This document shows, piece after piece, positions 17,835 through 26,964 of a DNA stretch of 64,000 nt. Origin of the DNA: G963701675 sp963701675 (GTDB taxonomy: Bacteria > Planctomycetota > Planctomycetia > Gemmatales > Gemmataceae); assembly GCA_963701675.1 (NCBI GenBank), contig OY969623.1, forward strand, positions 1,984,001 through 2,048,000, read 5' to 3'. How positions within the stretch are numbered: position 1 is the first letter of the stretch; each line of letters starts with the position of its first letter. The notes under the pieces are model-generated. The model did no database searches, was not told where the DNA came from, and saw only the letters and a list, made by a program, of their open reading frames with translations. Position numbers and translations under genes: made by a program.

Positions 17835-19541
17835 CTACCGTCTCCTCTTTACTTTCCCGAAAAGCGGTTGATCGGCGGCTGTGATGAGCACTGCGAAATC
17901 GAGTGGCGGTGCAACAGGCGCTTCCTCTGCTTGGACTTCGAATGCGCCGATGTCACTCGTGCCGTCCACGATCCGCGAATAGTACGGCCCCCGCTGGTCA
18001 TAGGGAGGAGCACCCGTGTTGTTGCCACAGTTATAGGCAGGGCTGTCAACGTCACATACTTCATCGCCCATCGGAATGGCTCTCGTTTCAGTAACACCAC
18101 CATTGTTTTGCAGGGGACCAAGATTTGGGTCCACGCTCTCTTGGTTGTTCCCTCCGGCATCAAAGTTGACATCCGTACTAAATAGGCTGTAGTTTACGGT
18201 CTCCAATGTTCCGGACACGTCGGGGCCGGTTTCGGCTGAATTGTTCGCCACTATGGTGTTGCCGAGAGTGACATTGTCATCCGCGCTAGAGACTGTGAAT
18301 ATGCCTCCGCCGTTCTCATCTCCGCCGTATAAGTCTGCTGACGCCTCGTTATGGGAGATGGTGCTCCAGTGAATTCCGAGCACAGTTCCCTTCGTGAAAA
18401 TACCACCCCCTTGGCTTCCGCGACACGATTCATTTATCGCGTCGTTCTCTGTAATCGTGGTGTTCTTGAGATTCACACTTAAGCTGTAGACCGACATACC
18501 GCCACCCAACACAGAGCCGAGGCCTTGCGTGGTTTGAAATGGACATTCGTCGTCGCCGAAGGTTGCATTCACGAGGTTGTTGTCGATAGTGCTGTAGGAA
18601 ATGTTCATGATGCCGTTTGCATCATCACCGCAGACGGCACCGGCATAAGATTGACAAAAGTAGATACCACCTCCTTCTGCTCGATATTGTCGGTTCGTAC
18701 CAGGGTCTTGCGCCTCGACGATATTTCCCGAAATGGTACTGAAGGAGATTAAGACCAAGATCTCTGGTGTTTCCTCCTCGATTCCCCCTTCAATGTAAAT
18801 GCCACCACCGTAAGACCGTCCCGGAACAGTGCTGATAGTAGAGTCCTGTTTTCCGATGACTTCGTTATGTTCTATCGTCGAATGCTCCACAGTAAGATGT
18901 GTGCCGGCGAGGTTGAAAATCCCTCCCCCGGCGACTGCCGCCGTTGCCTCGTCGGCTGCCGCCATATTTTCGGAAATGATGGACTGGTCGACTGTCAAAG
19001 TTCCCGCATTATAGATCCCACCGCCCTCGCCGATTTCGCCAGATTCCTCACTCGCTGTATTGCCAGTCACAGCGCAGTATATAACCGTTAACGTCCCCGA
19101 ATTGTGAATTCCACCCCCTTGGCCAGTATCACTAAATCCATTTGTAATGGTCAATCCGTTGAGTGTTACCGTAGTGTCGCTGTCTATCGTGAAGATGCGA
19201 TAGGGATCAGTGATTCCTTCACCTTGGATGGTGACTGCGCCGGCTCCTTTCACGATGGTCATATCCGAGGCTATATTGGGCAACGCCTGGGTAAGATGAA
19301 TTGTAATTGGAAAAAGTGACGAGAACGTAACAGTGTCAGCCCCTGCGTTGTTATTGGCCGCAGTAATTGCCTCGGCGAGCGTGCAGTGGAACATAGTACA
19401 AGCTCCGTCACCTGGGTCGGCGGTATTATTCACAGTGAACGTCGTCAACAACCGCCGATCCTCAAGCACCTCAACCCGTGGCCGCCATGAGTTCGGGCGT
19501 CGATCCGTGCGAGCGGAACGTCGTCTTTGATGAATCGCCAT
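17835..19541 (-). CDS. LEPR-XLL right-handed beta-helix surface protein (choice-of-anchor Q type)
   Basis: The ATG at 19541 follows GGGAGG with six bases between. An upstream in-frame start at 19580 lacks such a site. LEPR motif: PRVEVLEDRRLLT. The mature part begins TFTVNNTADPGDGACTMFHC, followed by TLAEAITAANNN, the entry to CSLREAI-type beta-helix proteins. Many parallel beta-helix rungs follow with GGGIHNSGTLTV-like turns, and the domain ends with the choice-of-anchor Q landmark DQRGPYYSRIVDGTSDIGAF. The C-terminal tail PVAPPLDFAVLITAADQPLF then VKRRR has a near copy at 21438. A candidate ECF promoter lies about 200 bases upstream and an ECF sigma gene directly before it. Confidence 0.93.
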   Translation of the reverse strand: MAIHQRRRSARTDRRPNSWRPRVEVLEDRRLLTTFTVNNTADPGDGACTMFHCTLAEAITAANNNAGADTVTFSSLFPITIHLTQALPNIASDMTIVKGAGAVTIQGEGITDPYRIFTIDSDTTVTLNGLTITNGFSDTGQGGGIHNSGTLTVIYCAVTGNTASEESGEIGEGGGIYNAGTLTVDQSIISENMAAADEATAAVAGGGIFNLAGTHLTVEHSTIEHNEVIGKQDSTISTVPGRSYGGGIYIEGGIEEETPEILVLISFSTISGNIVEAQDPGTNRQYRAEGGGIYFCQSYAGAVCGDDANGIMNISYSTIDNNLVNATFGDDECPFQTTQGLGSVLGGGMSVYSLSVNLKNTTITENDAINESCRGSQGGGIFTKGTVLGIHWSTISHNEASADLYGGDENGGGIFTVSSADDNVTLGNTIVANNSAETGPDVSGTLETVNYSLFSTDVNFDAGGNNQESVDPNLGPLQNNGGVTETRAIPMGDEVCDVDSPAYNCGNNTGAPPYDQRGPYYSRIVDGTSDIGAFEVQAEEAPVAPPLDFAVLITAADQPLFGKVKRRR

Positions 19542-19736
19542 CGTTGCCTCCCGATGCAAAGGATTTCCCTGAGAGCCCATCCGAACTCCGGATTAGCCCC
19601 ACTTCAGAGTGAGCCGAACTTATCCGTTTGGCGAAGTAGACCCGCGCTAGCGTCCGTTCGGTTCGCCAACGTGGCCGTTATAGACGGCGACTTAGGGCGG
19701 GCAGCCCTCGCTCCGGCGACACCGTTGTCACTTTTT

Positions 19737-19780
19737 GTCCCTCTATAAGTACTAATGCGCGCCGACGGGCATTTGTTACA
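19737..19780 (-). promoter_or_regulatory. shared promoter-like element, copy A
   Basis: On the minus strand: TGTAACA (19774-19780), 15 bases, GCATTAGTACTT (19747-19758), then ATAGAGGGAC. Two other copies (21111 and 26335) have the same order and exact spacing. The element starts 30 bases behind the sigma stop codon and about 200 bases before the beta-helix LEPR gene. The TGTAAC-type -35 and fixed spacing fit an ECF promoter. A transcription start has not been shown. Confidence 0.6.
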
Positions 19781-19809
19781 CGCTTATCTCGATTAATTCA
19801 AAAAGATCG

Positions 19810-20382
19810 CTAAGGATTTCGATCATCAATCGCCAGAACGCGTTCCGCGACGACTCGAAGTCGGTAGTCTCGGAGGCGACGTGCGCCGGGCGTTGATCGC
19901 AAACCGATCGAGCCGGTGGAACACCCCAAATGTTCTTGAAGCCATGCTTCAGCGAGCGGCGACGAGAGATGATCCCGAATGTCTGCCAGCCACAAGGACT
20001 GCAACCAATCCGCCGGCCGTGGGTCGATGACATATTCGGCGGACACTAGCGGAACTTCGCGATGACCACGATGGACGCCACTCCGGATGTGCTTGTGAAT
20101 TTCCTGTAATGCGAGGGCGTTGAGAAATCCGGCCAACGCGCCCACTTCGGGTCGAAATGCCGACAAGCGCCGCATGTTCGGGACCACCAAGGAGCACCAA
20201 ACACTCTGGACGACATCTTCGACTTGAGTGCCAGCGAGAGACGCGTTGCTAAGGCATTTGCGAACATATGCGCGTAATGCGCGTGCATACCGCTTCTCAA
20301 GCTCGTGCCAGGCGCTGTTGTCACGTGCGAGGCAGCGCTCGACTAGCTTCTTTTCTTGTTCTCGTAAATGAGAAAAACCCAT
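19810..20382 (-). CDS. ECF-type RNA polymerase sigma factor (paralogue 1)
   Basis: The ATG at 20382 follows AGGAGGGAG. Frames extending to 20628 have no site and no homology. The 190-residue product has a sigma region 2 (RDNSAWHELEKRYARALRAY, VRKCL, VEDVVQSVWCSLVVP, then FRPEVGALAGFLNALALQEI) and a shorter, weakly conserved C-terminal part in place of a clear sigma-4 HTH. Paralogue 2 at 25749 shares this layout, the 5' leader and the position of a promoter element behind its stop. It probably directs polymerase to the neighbouring LEPR-XLL gene; that link is inference from position. Confidence 0.88.
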   Translation of the reverse strand: MGFSHLREQEKKLVERCLARDNSAWHELEKRYARALRAYVRKCLSNASLAGTQVEDVVQSVWCSLVVPNMRRLSAFRPEVGALAGFLNALALQEIHKHIRSGVHRGHREVPLVSAEYVIDPRPADWLQSLWLADIRDHLSSPLAEAWLQEHLGCSTGSIGLRSTPGARRLRDYRLRVVAERVLAIDDRNP

Positions 20383-20405
20383 TTGCTCCCTCCTGAAGTT
20401 CGAAA

Positions 20406-20453
20406 CGCACTGAAGTGCGAAAGTGAAGAACGTCAGAAGGGCATTCCGTTGCC
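20406..20453 (-). promoter_or_regulatory. conserved 5' leader of sigma paralogue 1
   Basis: A 23-base block (20431-20453) is identical to the leader of sigma paralogue 2 (25677-25699) and sits 48 bases before the ATG. Between it and the ribosome site is a small hairpin, CGCAC-loop-GTGCG (20406-20419), differing in sequence but not in position from the paralogue hairpin. It may be a structured mRNA leader. Confidence 0.5.
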
Positions 20454-20639
20454 GCCACGGGGAATCGAAGGCTACGAGTGGGCCCGGAGCCAACTTACCC
20501 GATCCTTGAACGAAGACGAAGATGTTGCGATTGAGCGAGATAGGGGCGGTTCGGCGCCAGGCATGACGCACCTCCTTCTGGGCTGAGGGCAGGCGGTGTG
20601 CCGGATTTGGGCCGGTGTCACCGCGCATGCTGGAAACGA

Positions 20640-21110
20640 AAGCTCAATTCATCAAAAAAGTGATTACCCCATCCTGCAAAACGGGACCGCTATAAGCTAA
20701 GTGCGATTCTTTCCCGGAAATTGACACTAACATCAGACTTTTTTCAGAGTCTTCCCGAGACCATTGTTCTGGCTCAACGCAACGTCTCCTTAAGGTCCAA
20801 TCCGAGGCCGTTGCGGCACAGGGCTGATTTGTTACCGGGGGCTTTTTGTAGCGAATTGGGCTAGGGGCGCTCCCCATTCGGGGCACGCACGCACGCCTCT
20901 TTCATAGACACAGATTGGCCGTAAAACGGACACACAACTTTGAGGAATCGCTGCGCCCGGCACGACCCACGTTCCCCGCGCGTCGGCTCCTCTGCTGGGC
21001 CGTCCGGCGTTCACAGACAATGACGGGAGCGCCGCGGCACTGGTAACGACCCGTGGACGGCGTGCGCGGGCGGCCATCGTCTTGTAATTTTGAACAAAGC
21101 GAATTTTCCA
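20640..21110. other. intergenic, divergent spacer with a partial repeat
   Basis: No gene recognised. Bases about 20968-21035 recur, diverged, at about 21459-21520 (shared cores: CGCGTCGGCTCCTC, GGCGTTCAC or GGGCGTTCACTGAC). An AT-richer stretch leads into promoter copy B. Confidence 0.4.
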
Positions 21111-21154
21111 TGTAACAAAATGTCCTTCCAACGCATTAGTACTTATAGAGGGAC
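21111..21154 (+). promoter_or_regulatory. shared promoter-like element, copy B
   Basis: TGTAACA (21111-21117), 15 bases, GCATTAGTACTTATAGAGGG (21133-21152). From GCATTAGT through GAGGGACAAA it is identical to copy A. What it would have driven is now mostly deleted: only the C-terminus of a beta-helix LEPR gene remains downstream, before the delta-60 gene at 21582. Confidence 0.6.
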
Positions 21155-21282
21155 AAACAGCTAGTACTGATGAGACCCACAGTTCCGCGGAGACGCGCTG
21201 CCCTAGCCAAGCCGCGGCTGGCGCACCGAGATACCCTCTGTCTCGGATGTGTGGCTATTTGGTTGTAGCCCCGAATCGACGC

Positions 21283-21440
21283 CGGTTCGCCCGAATCGTG
21301 AATGACACGATTGACCTGGGGCGTTCGAGGTACAGCCGGAGGAAGCCCCTGTTGCGCCTCCCCTCGATCAGCTTGACTTTGCTGTGGTTGTCACTGCGGA
21401 AGATCATGCGCTTTTCGGCAACGTAAAGCGGAGACGGTAG
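21283..21440 (+). pseudogene. C-terminal remnant of a second choice-of-anchor Q LEPR protein
   Basis: This plus-strand stretch reads RIVNDTIDLG, then after a one-base shift in the GGGG run at 21318-21321 AFEVQPEEAPVAPPLDQLDF, AVVVTAEDHALF and NVKRRR with a stop at 21438. It closely parallels the end of the 17835 gene (RIVDGTSDIGAFEVQAEE, APVAPPLDFAVLITAADQ, VKRRR). The rest of the gene is missing between this remnant and promoter copy B, which suggests an internal deletion. Too short for a normal gene call. Confidence 0.75.
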
Positions 21441-21581
21441 GACCAAGCTGGCTCAACAACCACGTTCCTCGCGTCGGCTCCTCGCTGGGCTTTCGGGCGT
21501 TCACTGACGAGGACGGAGCCTCGCGTACTTTTTGAATCAATGGGCGACGTTTTTCATCGGTTAGCTTCAGGAGGACACATC

Positions 21582-23500
21582 ATGACCGCTTCCAGTTCAC
21601 GGCGTCAGAGCAAGTTAGTGTTAGAACCGCGCGCCGCGCCCGGGTCCGAACGCGACTCGTGGTGGAAAGTCTGGAAAAAAGGTGTCTGCTTGCCACTTGG
21701 CCTTTAGACACCGCTTTTAACTACGGTAGTTATCCGGATGGGCACGTCGTTATTGATGGCCTGATCGGCCAAGCTCGTGCTGTGGCAATCGACGAAGAAA
21801 ACAACAAGATCTACATCGCGGGATATGCCATGTGCGAAGAAAGTGGCGGCGTCTGCGCTTCACATGACGGCGATGGCTATGCGAACTGGGCGATCGCGCG
21901 GCTCAACATGGCCGATGGAACGCTCGATTCAGGTTGGGACGATGACGGTATTCTCATCTTTGACCCAGATGGGGGGCCGCATTATGAGAATCCTGTTATT
22001 CCTAACCCGCCTGATCGCATCGAGAGCATTAACGCAATCGCCATTGAAAACATCACCGTGGGACAGACCGTCGAGCAACGCGTTGTGGTTGCGGGAACCG
22101 CATTCACGGCTGGTCATATCGACAATTATCTTTCCGAAGAGATTGCAACCGGGGCTCCCCAAATCATGCTTGTGATGCGTTTCGAGCTCGACGGCGATCC
22201 TGATTTGGATTTCGGCGGTGTGGTCGATGGGAACAATGGCGGTGCGATGCGGTACATCGGGCTCGGTGATTCGGCCGATTGCGGCTACTGGCGCGTGAAT
22301 GAAGCCAAAGCCATGGTTCTCGATCCGCCCAATGGTGTGGACCCGGATATCGTCGTTGTGGGCTCAACTCAGGAACTACCCGAAGATGGCGTTGTCCGTT
22401 CTGCGGTAGCGCGGCTTAACGCGGACGGCGAGTTAGATTCGAGTTTCAGTGAAATCGAATGCGACGATGACCTGGGTCTTTATGTCGATGCCATGAGGAT
22501 TTTTGACTTCGGTGATCCCCACTCCGCGGCCCACGGTGTCGGCGTCTTAAGCGACCATAGCATCGTGACGGCAGGCTACACCCTGCCGGATGATGATGCG
22601 GATGATAAGGATTTCGCCATGGCACGGTTTGATAGCGACGGCGATTTGGTGGATACCTTGATAGTGCCGTTCGATTCGGACTACGACGACCTTGCCAACG
22701 ACCTGGTTCTCCAATCGCTTGACGACAGCGACTTCGACGACAACGACTATGTCGTTGCGGGCGGGATGACTGACTCCGACCAGGCAGCCCCGGATTTTGC
22801 CATGACCCGGATCGCGCTGACCAGCGGGGGCCTGACCTTGGATACGAGTTTCGCTAGTTCCGGGAAGCTGAGCTGGAATTACGATGATACGGTTGCCACC
22901 GGCGGCGATGACGGGGGAACCAGTGTTATTCTCCACGACGACAACAAGCCATTGATCGGGGGTTTCACGGATCCCACGGGCAATAACCCGGCTTTCTTCT
23001 CTGGCGCGCGCTTCGAATCGGATGGCGACGGTAGTACGCCGGATTGCGGCACTGAGTGCGTCTTTAGGTCTCAGTTCCAGGGCGGCGGCACCGCTCGGCT
23101 TGGTCAGTCGTATGACACAGCACGGCAAGCGGACGGGAAGACCGTGGTGGTCGGTTTCCACACTGTGACCTTGAAGCCGCGCTTCGCCGCCATCCGGTTG
23201 TGTGAGGATCCCGAAACGGATTGCAATTCGCGGGTGTCCAGTCACTCGCGAATGAATCTACCCCCTGATGTCGTCGCGGCCTATGACGCTCCGTACGTGT
23301 CTCCACCGCAGGGCGACGTATCGATACGGTCAACGCTAGGTACCACTAGCGTGGCGATGCAAGGACGCACGGTAGATGACTCGACGAAGGAGAATAAGTC
23401 GATACAGACCACCGCTCGCGTTGTGCCGATGAGGGACTCGCGATCACGATCTTGGCTAACTTGGGATCCATGTATGGAAGCAATTCCACCGATTGGATAA
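21582..23500 (+). CDS. LEPR-XLL delta-60 repeat beta-propeller protein
   Basis: The ATG at 21582 has a perfect CAGGAGG site. It reads SSRRQSKLVLEPRAAP and then loses frame. One extra C in the CCC run at 21639-21641 would join it to RVRTRLVVESLEKRCLLATW, a proper LEPR-XLL N-terminus, and to the long frame that runs to 23500 (otherwise starting at GTG 21659). The mature part carries delta-60 units with LDSGWDDDGILIF, LDSSFSE and LDTSFASSGKLSW. These units form propellers in secreted proteins. The sequence is unusually acidic (many D). The last 60 residues are low in pattern and lack the KRRR tail of the neighbours. Confidence 0.86.
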
Positions 23501-23593
23501 ATGCGGTGGACGCATTGCGAGGCCCCTCCAGTTCCCCAGACGGATGCCGTAGCTCGCGCGAAACCGGCCTCGGCGGGATAAAAGTAATAACTT

Positions 23594-23615
23594 GTACCAG
23601 TTTGTGAACTGGTAC
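23594..23615. other. perfect small palindrome
   Basis: GTACCAGTT and AACTGGTAC (9 pairs) with loop TGTG lie between the delta-60 and HAF genes, 160 bases before the latter. Operator or attenuator are both possible. Confidence 0.35.
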
Positions 23616-23776
23616 GCAAAGCCGGACGGGATGTAACAGTTAAAGGCAAGATTCAAGACAGCGCGGATGTTGCGGACTGAAGGCACCGTTGCGGCCGTTA
23701 AGGGGGCGATATCGTACGGAGCTTTGGTCCTATGCATATTTTTCCCCGTTGACATCACATGAAGGAGGTAAAACCA

Positions 23777-25135
23777 ATGTTTGGAATCGGATCACCCACT
23801 CAAGTTAGGATCTCCAATCGAAAGAAATTCCGCCGCACTCTCTCGTTAGAATGCCTTGAGGACAGGTGTCTGTTAGCGTGTGACTATAACCTCACTACGC
23901 TGCTGCCCCTCGGCGGATCCGGCGGAAGCGACGCGCGCGCAATCAACGACGCAGGCGGCGTGGCGGGCGGATCTAACGGCGAAGCTGTGTATTGGCCACC
24001 TGCCGAAGACGATCCCACAGGTTTGTATAGCTCCGACAGCGGTTACCCAAATGGGATTGCTTGGGCCATCAGTGATGAGTGGGTTGCTGGAACCTTCGAT
24101 GACGGACTCGGACCGACCGACCCTACGTTAGCCTTTCGTTGGGACATCGGAACTAGCACCACTTTCCAAGGAATACGCACGGGCGACTTCGATAAGAATT
24201 CCGGAACCGGAGTCACTGATAGCGGCATCGTTGGCGGAGACGGCACGGACTTCGATGACAATTCAAAATTCCCCGCCCGGACAAGTACGAGCGGTCCGTT
24301 GCAGATGGTAAAGTTCCTTGACGAAGACCAGACGGGCCAGACTCGTGGCATTAACAACGACGCGTGGCAAGTCGGCCGACTCACCTTTCCTGGTTCGCCA
24401 CCTGTCATAAAAGCCTTCCTTTGGAAAAATGGTGGCGATCCAATTCTCCTGGTCGATGGCGACACCGAAGTGGACAATGCGACTGCTCGGGCCATTAATG
24501 ACGCCGAAACAGTGCAAGTGGCTGGGGGTTATTCCAATGGCAGTGGTTACGAGTTCGCCTTTGCATGGTTCGATGGAGACACTGCAGTAACAACTCTACC
24601 CTTGCCACTGGCGTACGGGAGCAGCAGAGCCGAAGGCAACAATGATTCCGGCTACGTTGTGGGTCGCGCGGCTTATGGAGGGTCCGCTCATGCCGTCATG
24701 TGGACCTTCGAAGATGACGAATACGAGTTCGTCGACTTGAACGCCCTCCCAGACTGCGAATTTGAACCCACCCTGGTGGAGGCGCACGACATTAACAACA
24801 ATGGTGACATTGTTGGAGTCATGGACGACGATGGGGCAACACGCGGATTCATTTTGGAATATGATCCCGCTCCCGCTCCCATCGTGCCTCCCCCGTTCGG
24901 CACGCAATCCGCCTTCGCTGTGGCGATCCCACTTGAAACAGTCGAGACACAACAGCCTGGTGAGACGGTTTCGCGTCCAGATAGCCTGCTAGGTTTTATT
25001 GAGAATCGGGTTGAGGCAAAAGCGCTTACTGACGCTGCCTCACGAGGGACGAGCGTCATAAGCAACGGACCCCGACTGAACTCGCTGGTTATCGAGCAGT
25101 TTCTTGGAGACGCCCTCGCCGACCCTCTTGTCTGA
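23777..25135 (+). CDS. LEPR-XLL HAF-repeat extracellular protein
   Basis: The start at 23777 follows GAAGGAGG; the in-frame ATG at 23759 lies within the ribosome-site region. LEPR motif: LSLECLEDRCLLA. Next are HAF repeats with alternating NDAGGVAG, NNDAWQVG, NDSGYVVGRA and NNNGDIVGVM turns and AVMW/AFLW strands, ending LNALPDCE and FILEYDPAP. HAF proteins are secreted propeller-like proteins of unknown ligand. The frame is intact. About 610 bases downstream lies sigma paralogue 2 in the same orientation. Confidence 0.92.
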   Translation: MFGIGSPTQVRISNRKKFRRTLSLECLEDRCLLACDYNLTTLLPLGGSGGSDARAINDAGGVAGGSNGEAVYWPPAEDDPTGLYSSDSGYPNGIAWAISDEWVAGTFDDGLGPTDPTLAFRWDIGTSTTFQGIRTGDFDKNSGTGVTDSGIVGGDGTDFDDNSKFPARTSTSGPLQMVKFLDEDQTGQTRGINNDAWQVGRLTFPGSPPVIKAFLWKNGGDPILLVDGDTEVDNATARAINDAETVQVAGGYSNGSGYEFAFAWFDGDTAVTTLPLPLAYGSSRAEGNNDSGYVVGRAAYGGSAHAVMWTFEDDEYEFVDLNALPDCEFEPTLVEAHDINNNGDIVGVMDDDGATRGFILEYDPAPAPIVPPPFGTQSAFAVAIPLETVETQQPGETVSRPDSLLGFIENRVEAKALTDAASRGTSVISNGPRLNSLVIEQFLGDALADPLV

Positions 25136-25676
25136 GTAAAGATTGACTGTCCACGAATCCCAACGAGACCTGCTGCGCCGATTCCGAGCCAGCACTGGAA
25201 GCGGCGAGCAGGGATTTCGTTCTTGTCACTCCAATCGCGGCCGAAAACCAATGTTGCTGTCGCGGATGTCTGACATTACTGGCCGCAACCCGCCTCGCCA
25301 ATCGCGCCCGTCTCGCACGGTGCCGTAACACGAGAGATGTGCTCGTCAGCCTCGTCCCGGCAAGAAAATGACATTGTTGTCATTTTTTTTAAAAAGGCTT
25401 CGTTTTCGATGTCAGTTTAGATGCATAGAATCGCACTTAATGATAGGGAACGGGCCTCGACTTGGTCGTCGAATCGAGACAAACGACGCGAGCAAATCGT
25501 GCGTAGTTCGCAACTATGGATCGCCAGGTAATCCTCTGCCCAGCGAGGTGCTTATGTCGGATTTCACGTTTTCTTAATCACTTTGGGTTCGGCGTCGCGC
25601 GCTCGACGCGTCAAAAGCTTCATTTTGAGGATGGGGATCGCCTAAACGCTTGCTACGACGAGCGACAATTCCCGTG
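25136..25676. other. intergenic, no gene seen
   Basis: A spacer before sigma paralogue 2. A T-rich run (25376-25390) interrupts otherwise GC-rich sequence. No coding pattern; it presumably contains the sigma promoter. Confidence 0.4.
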
Positions 25677-25727
25677 GGCAACGGAATGCCCTTCTGACGG
25701 TTCGCCTTATGCAGCTTTAGGGCTGCA
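25677..25727 (+). promoter_or_regulatory. conserved 5' leader of sigma paralogue 2
   Basis: The block at 25677-25699 is identical over 23 bases to the leader of paralogue 1. A hairpin TGCAGC-TTTAGG-GCTGCA (25710-25727) occupies the same place as the different hairpin of paralogue 1, and the ribosome site TTCAGGAGGGAG is also shared. Confidence 0.5.
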
Positions 25728-25748
25728 CATGACCTTCAGGAGGGAGTT

Positions 25749-26297
25749 ATGCGCCGTACTCTGTCCCAGAACGAGGAACGGCATCTAGTCGACCGATGTC
25801 TGAATCACGACGAATCGGCGTGGTTTGAGCTTGTGGATCGCTATGAGTCTGGTCTGCATGCCTACGTGCGCAAATGCCTCCGAGGTCGGCCATGCGCAAG
25901 TTTCGACGCCAATGACATCGCGCAGGCCGTTTGGTGCGCGCTCTTCGTGCCTGATGTGCGGCGGCTGCAAGCGTTCCAGCCGGAGGTGGGAAACCTCCAA
26001 GCCTATCTTAATGCTTTGGCATTGCAGGAAATTCAGCGTACGACACGGTCCGACCGGCATCGAAATGCCGAAGTCGCACTGACCGCCGCAGAGTCAGTTC
26101 TCGATCCTCAATCAGAAGACTGGATGCAAGGCGTATTGCTTACGGAAGTCAAAGATTTGTTATCGCGCCAAGCTCTTGCCACGCTACAGGAACAGCTAGG
26201 CAACGCCTCCACGATTGACGAAGCGACGACAACGATGGCCAGCCGCCAGCGGAGGCACCGGCTGACCGCCATGGTGCAGAGAATCCTACAGCTGTAG
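25749..26297 (+). CDS. ECF-type RNA polymerase sigma factor (paralogue 2)
   Basis: The ATG at 25749 follows GGAGGGAG. The product has 182 residues with region 2 features NHDESAWFELVDRYESGLHA, YVRKCL, ANDIAQAVWCALFVP and AFQPEVGNLQAYLNALALQE, aligning throughout with paralogue 1. The C-terminal third (LLSRQALATLQEQLG, then ASRQRRHRLTAMVQRIL) may be a reduced region 4. Promoter element copy C begins 38 bases after its stop and precedes a LEPR delta-60 gene cut by IS21. No anti-sigma gene is adjacent. Confidence 0.9.
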   Translation: MRRTLSQNEERHLVDRCLNHDESAWFELVDRYESGLHAYVRKCLRGRPCASFDANDIAQAVWCALFVPDVRRLQAFQPEVGNLQAYLNALALQEIQRTTRSDRHRNAEVALTAAESVLDPQSEDWMQGVLLTEVKDLLSRQALATLQEQLGNASTIDEATTTMASRQRRHRLTAMVQRILQL

Positions 26298-26334
26298 CCG
26301 CTCAAAATGAAAACGGAAAAAAGTTTGAAAGCAA

Positions 26335-26378
26335 TGTCACAAACGGTGCGGTTCGCGCATTAGTACTTGTAGAGAGGG
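26335..26378 (+). promoter_or_regulatory. shared promoter-like element, copy C
   Basis: TGTCACA (26335-26341), 15 bases, GCATTAGTACTTGTAGAG (26357-26374). Same spacing as copies A and B, in an AT-rich context behind sigma paralogue 2. Confidence 0.6.
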
Positions 26379-26649
26379 TTCAAGCCGCAGCTTGATTGCC
26401 ATCAAAGCAAGCTGCCTTCCCCAAGCAACTGCCCTCAGCTTTCCAAATTTCTTTGCCGGCGGCGCATACGCAGCGCAGCTTCGGCAATGGATTGTTGCTA
26501 ACTCACGAAACTAATTGTCTTGTGTCCACCGGGCGCTGAATGTGCGCCATCGTGCCGGAAGCGGAGAAGTTTTGCATTGGACGCAGTTTGTCTCGGAAGG
26601 CAACTTCGCCTCCTGAGTTCTTCGTTCTTTGTCCAAAGGAGGACAAGCC

Positions 26650-26877
26650 ATGTACGATTGCAGCACTCGAATTGACCGACAGCGGCTTGTGGCAGTCCAG
26701 AGAGCGAAACGCTCCCGAAGCAAGAGGTCTTTTTTTCATCGACCATGGCTGCAAATCTTAGAAAACAGGCTCGCCCCGGCCGCATGCACCCAGCCGGCCA
26801 CCGAGCCCTGGTGCCTGGATGATAACTTTGGCACGTCACCGGATGGTCACGCCAGTGTCAATATCGACAACTGTTAA
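26650..26877 (+). pseudogene. LEPR-XLL delta-60 protein, N-terminal fragment cut by IS21
   Basis: The ATG at 26650 follows AAAGGAGG. The N-terminus is basic, then has an LEPR-like motif (WLQILENRLAPAA) and the beginning of a delta-60 protein (LDDNFGTSPDGHASVNIDN) that parallels the start of the 21582 protein (LDTAFNYGSYPDGHVVID). The reading frame ends in a TAA formed by the terminal TGTTAAC of IS21 at 26872. No continuation was recognised on the far side of the element. Confidence 0.8.
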
Positions 26878-26964
26878 CGGCGGAGCAAAAGTGAGGCGCT
26901 CGGCGGTCGAAAAGTGAGGCGCTTGGTCAATTATGGTACAGGGTGGCGGCTCCTTGGGTAGTGT

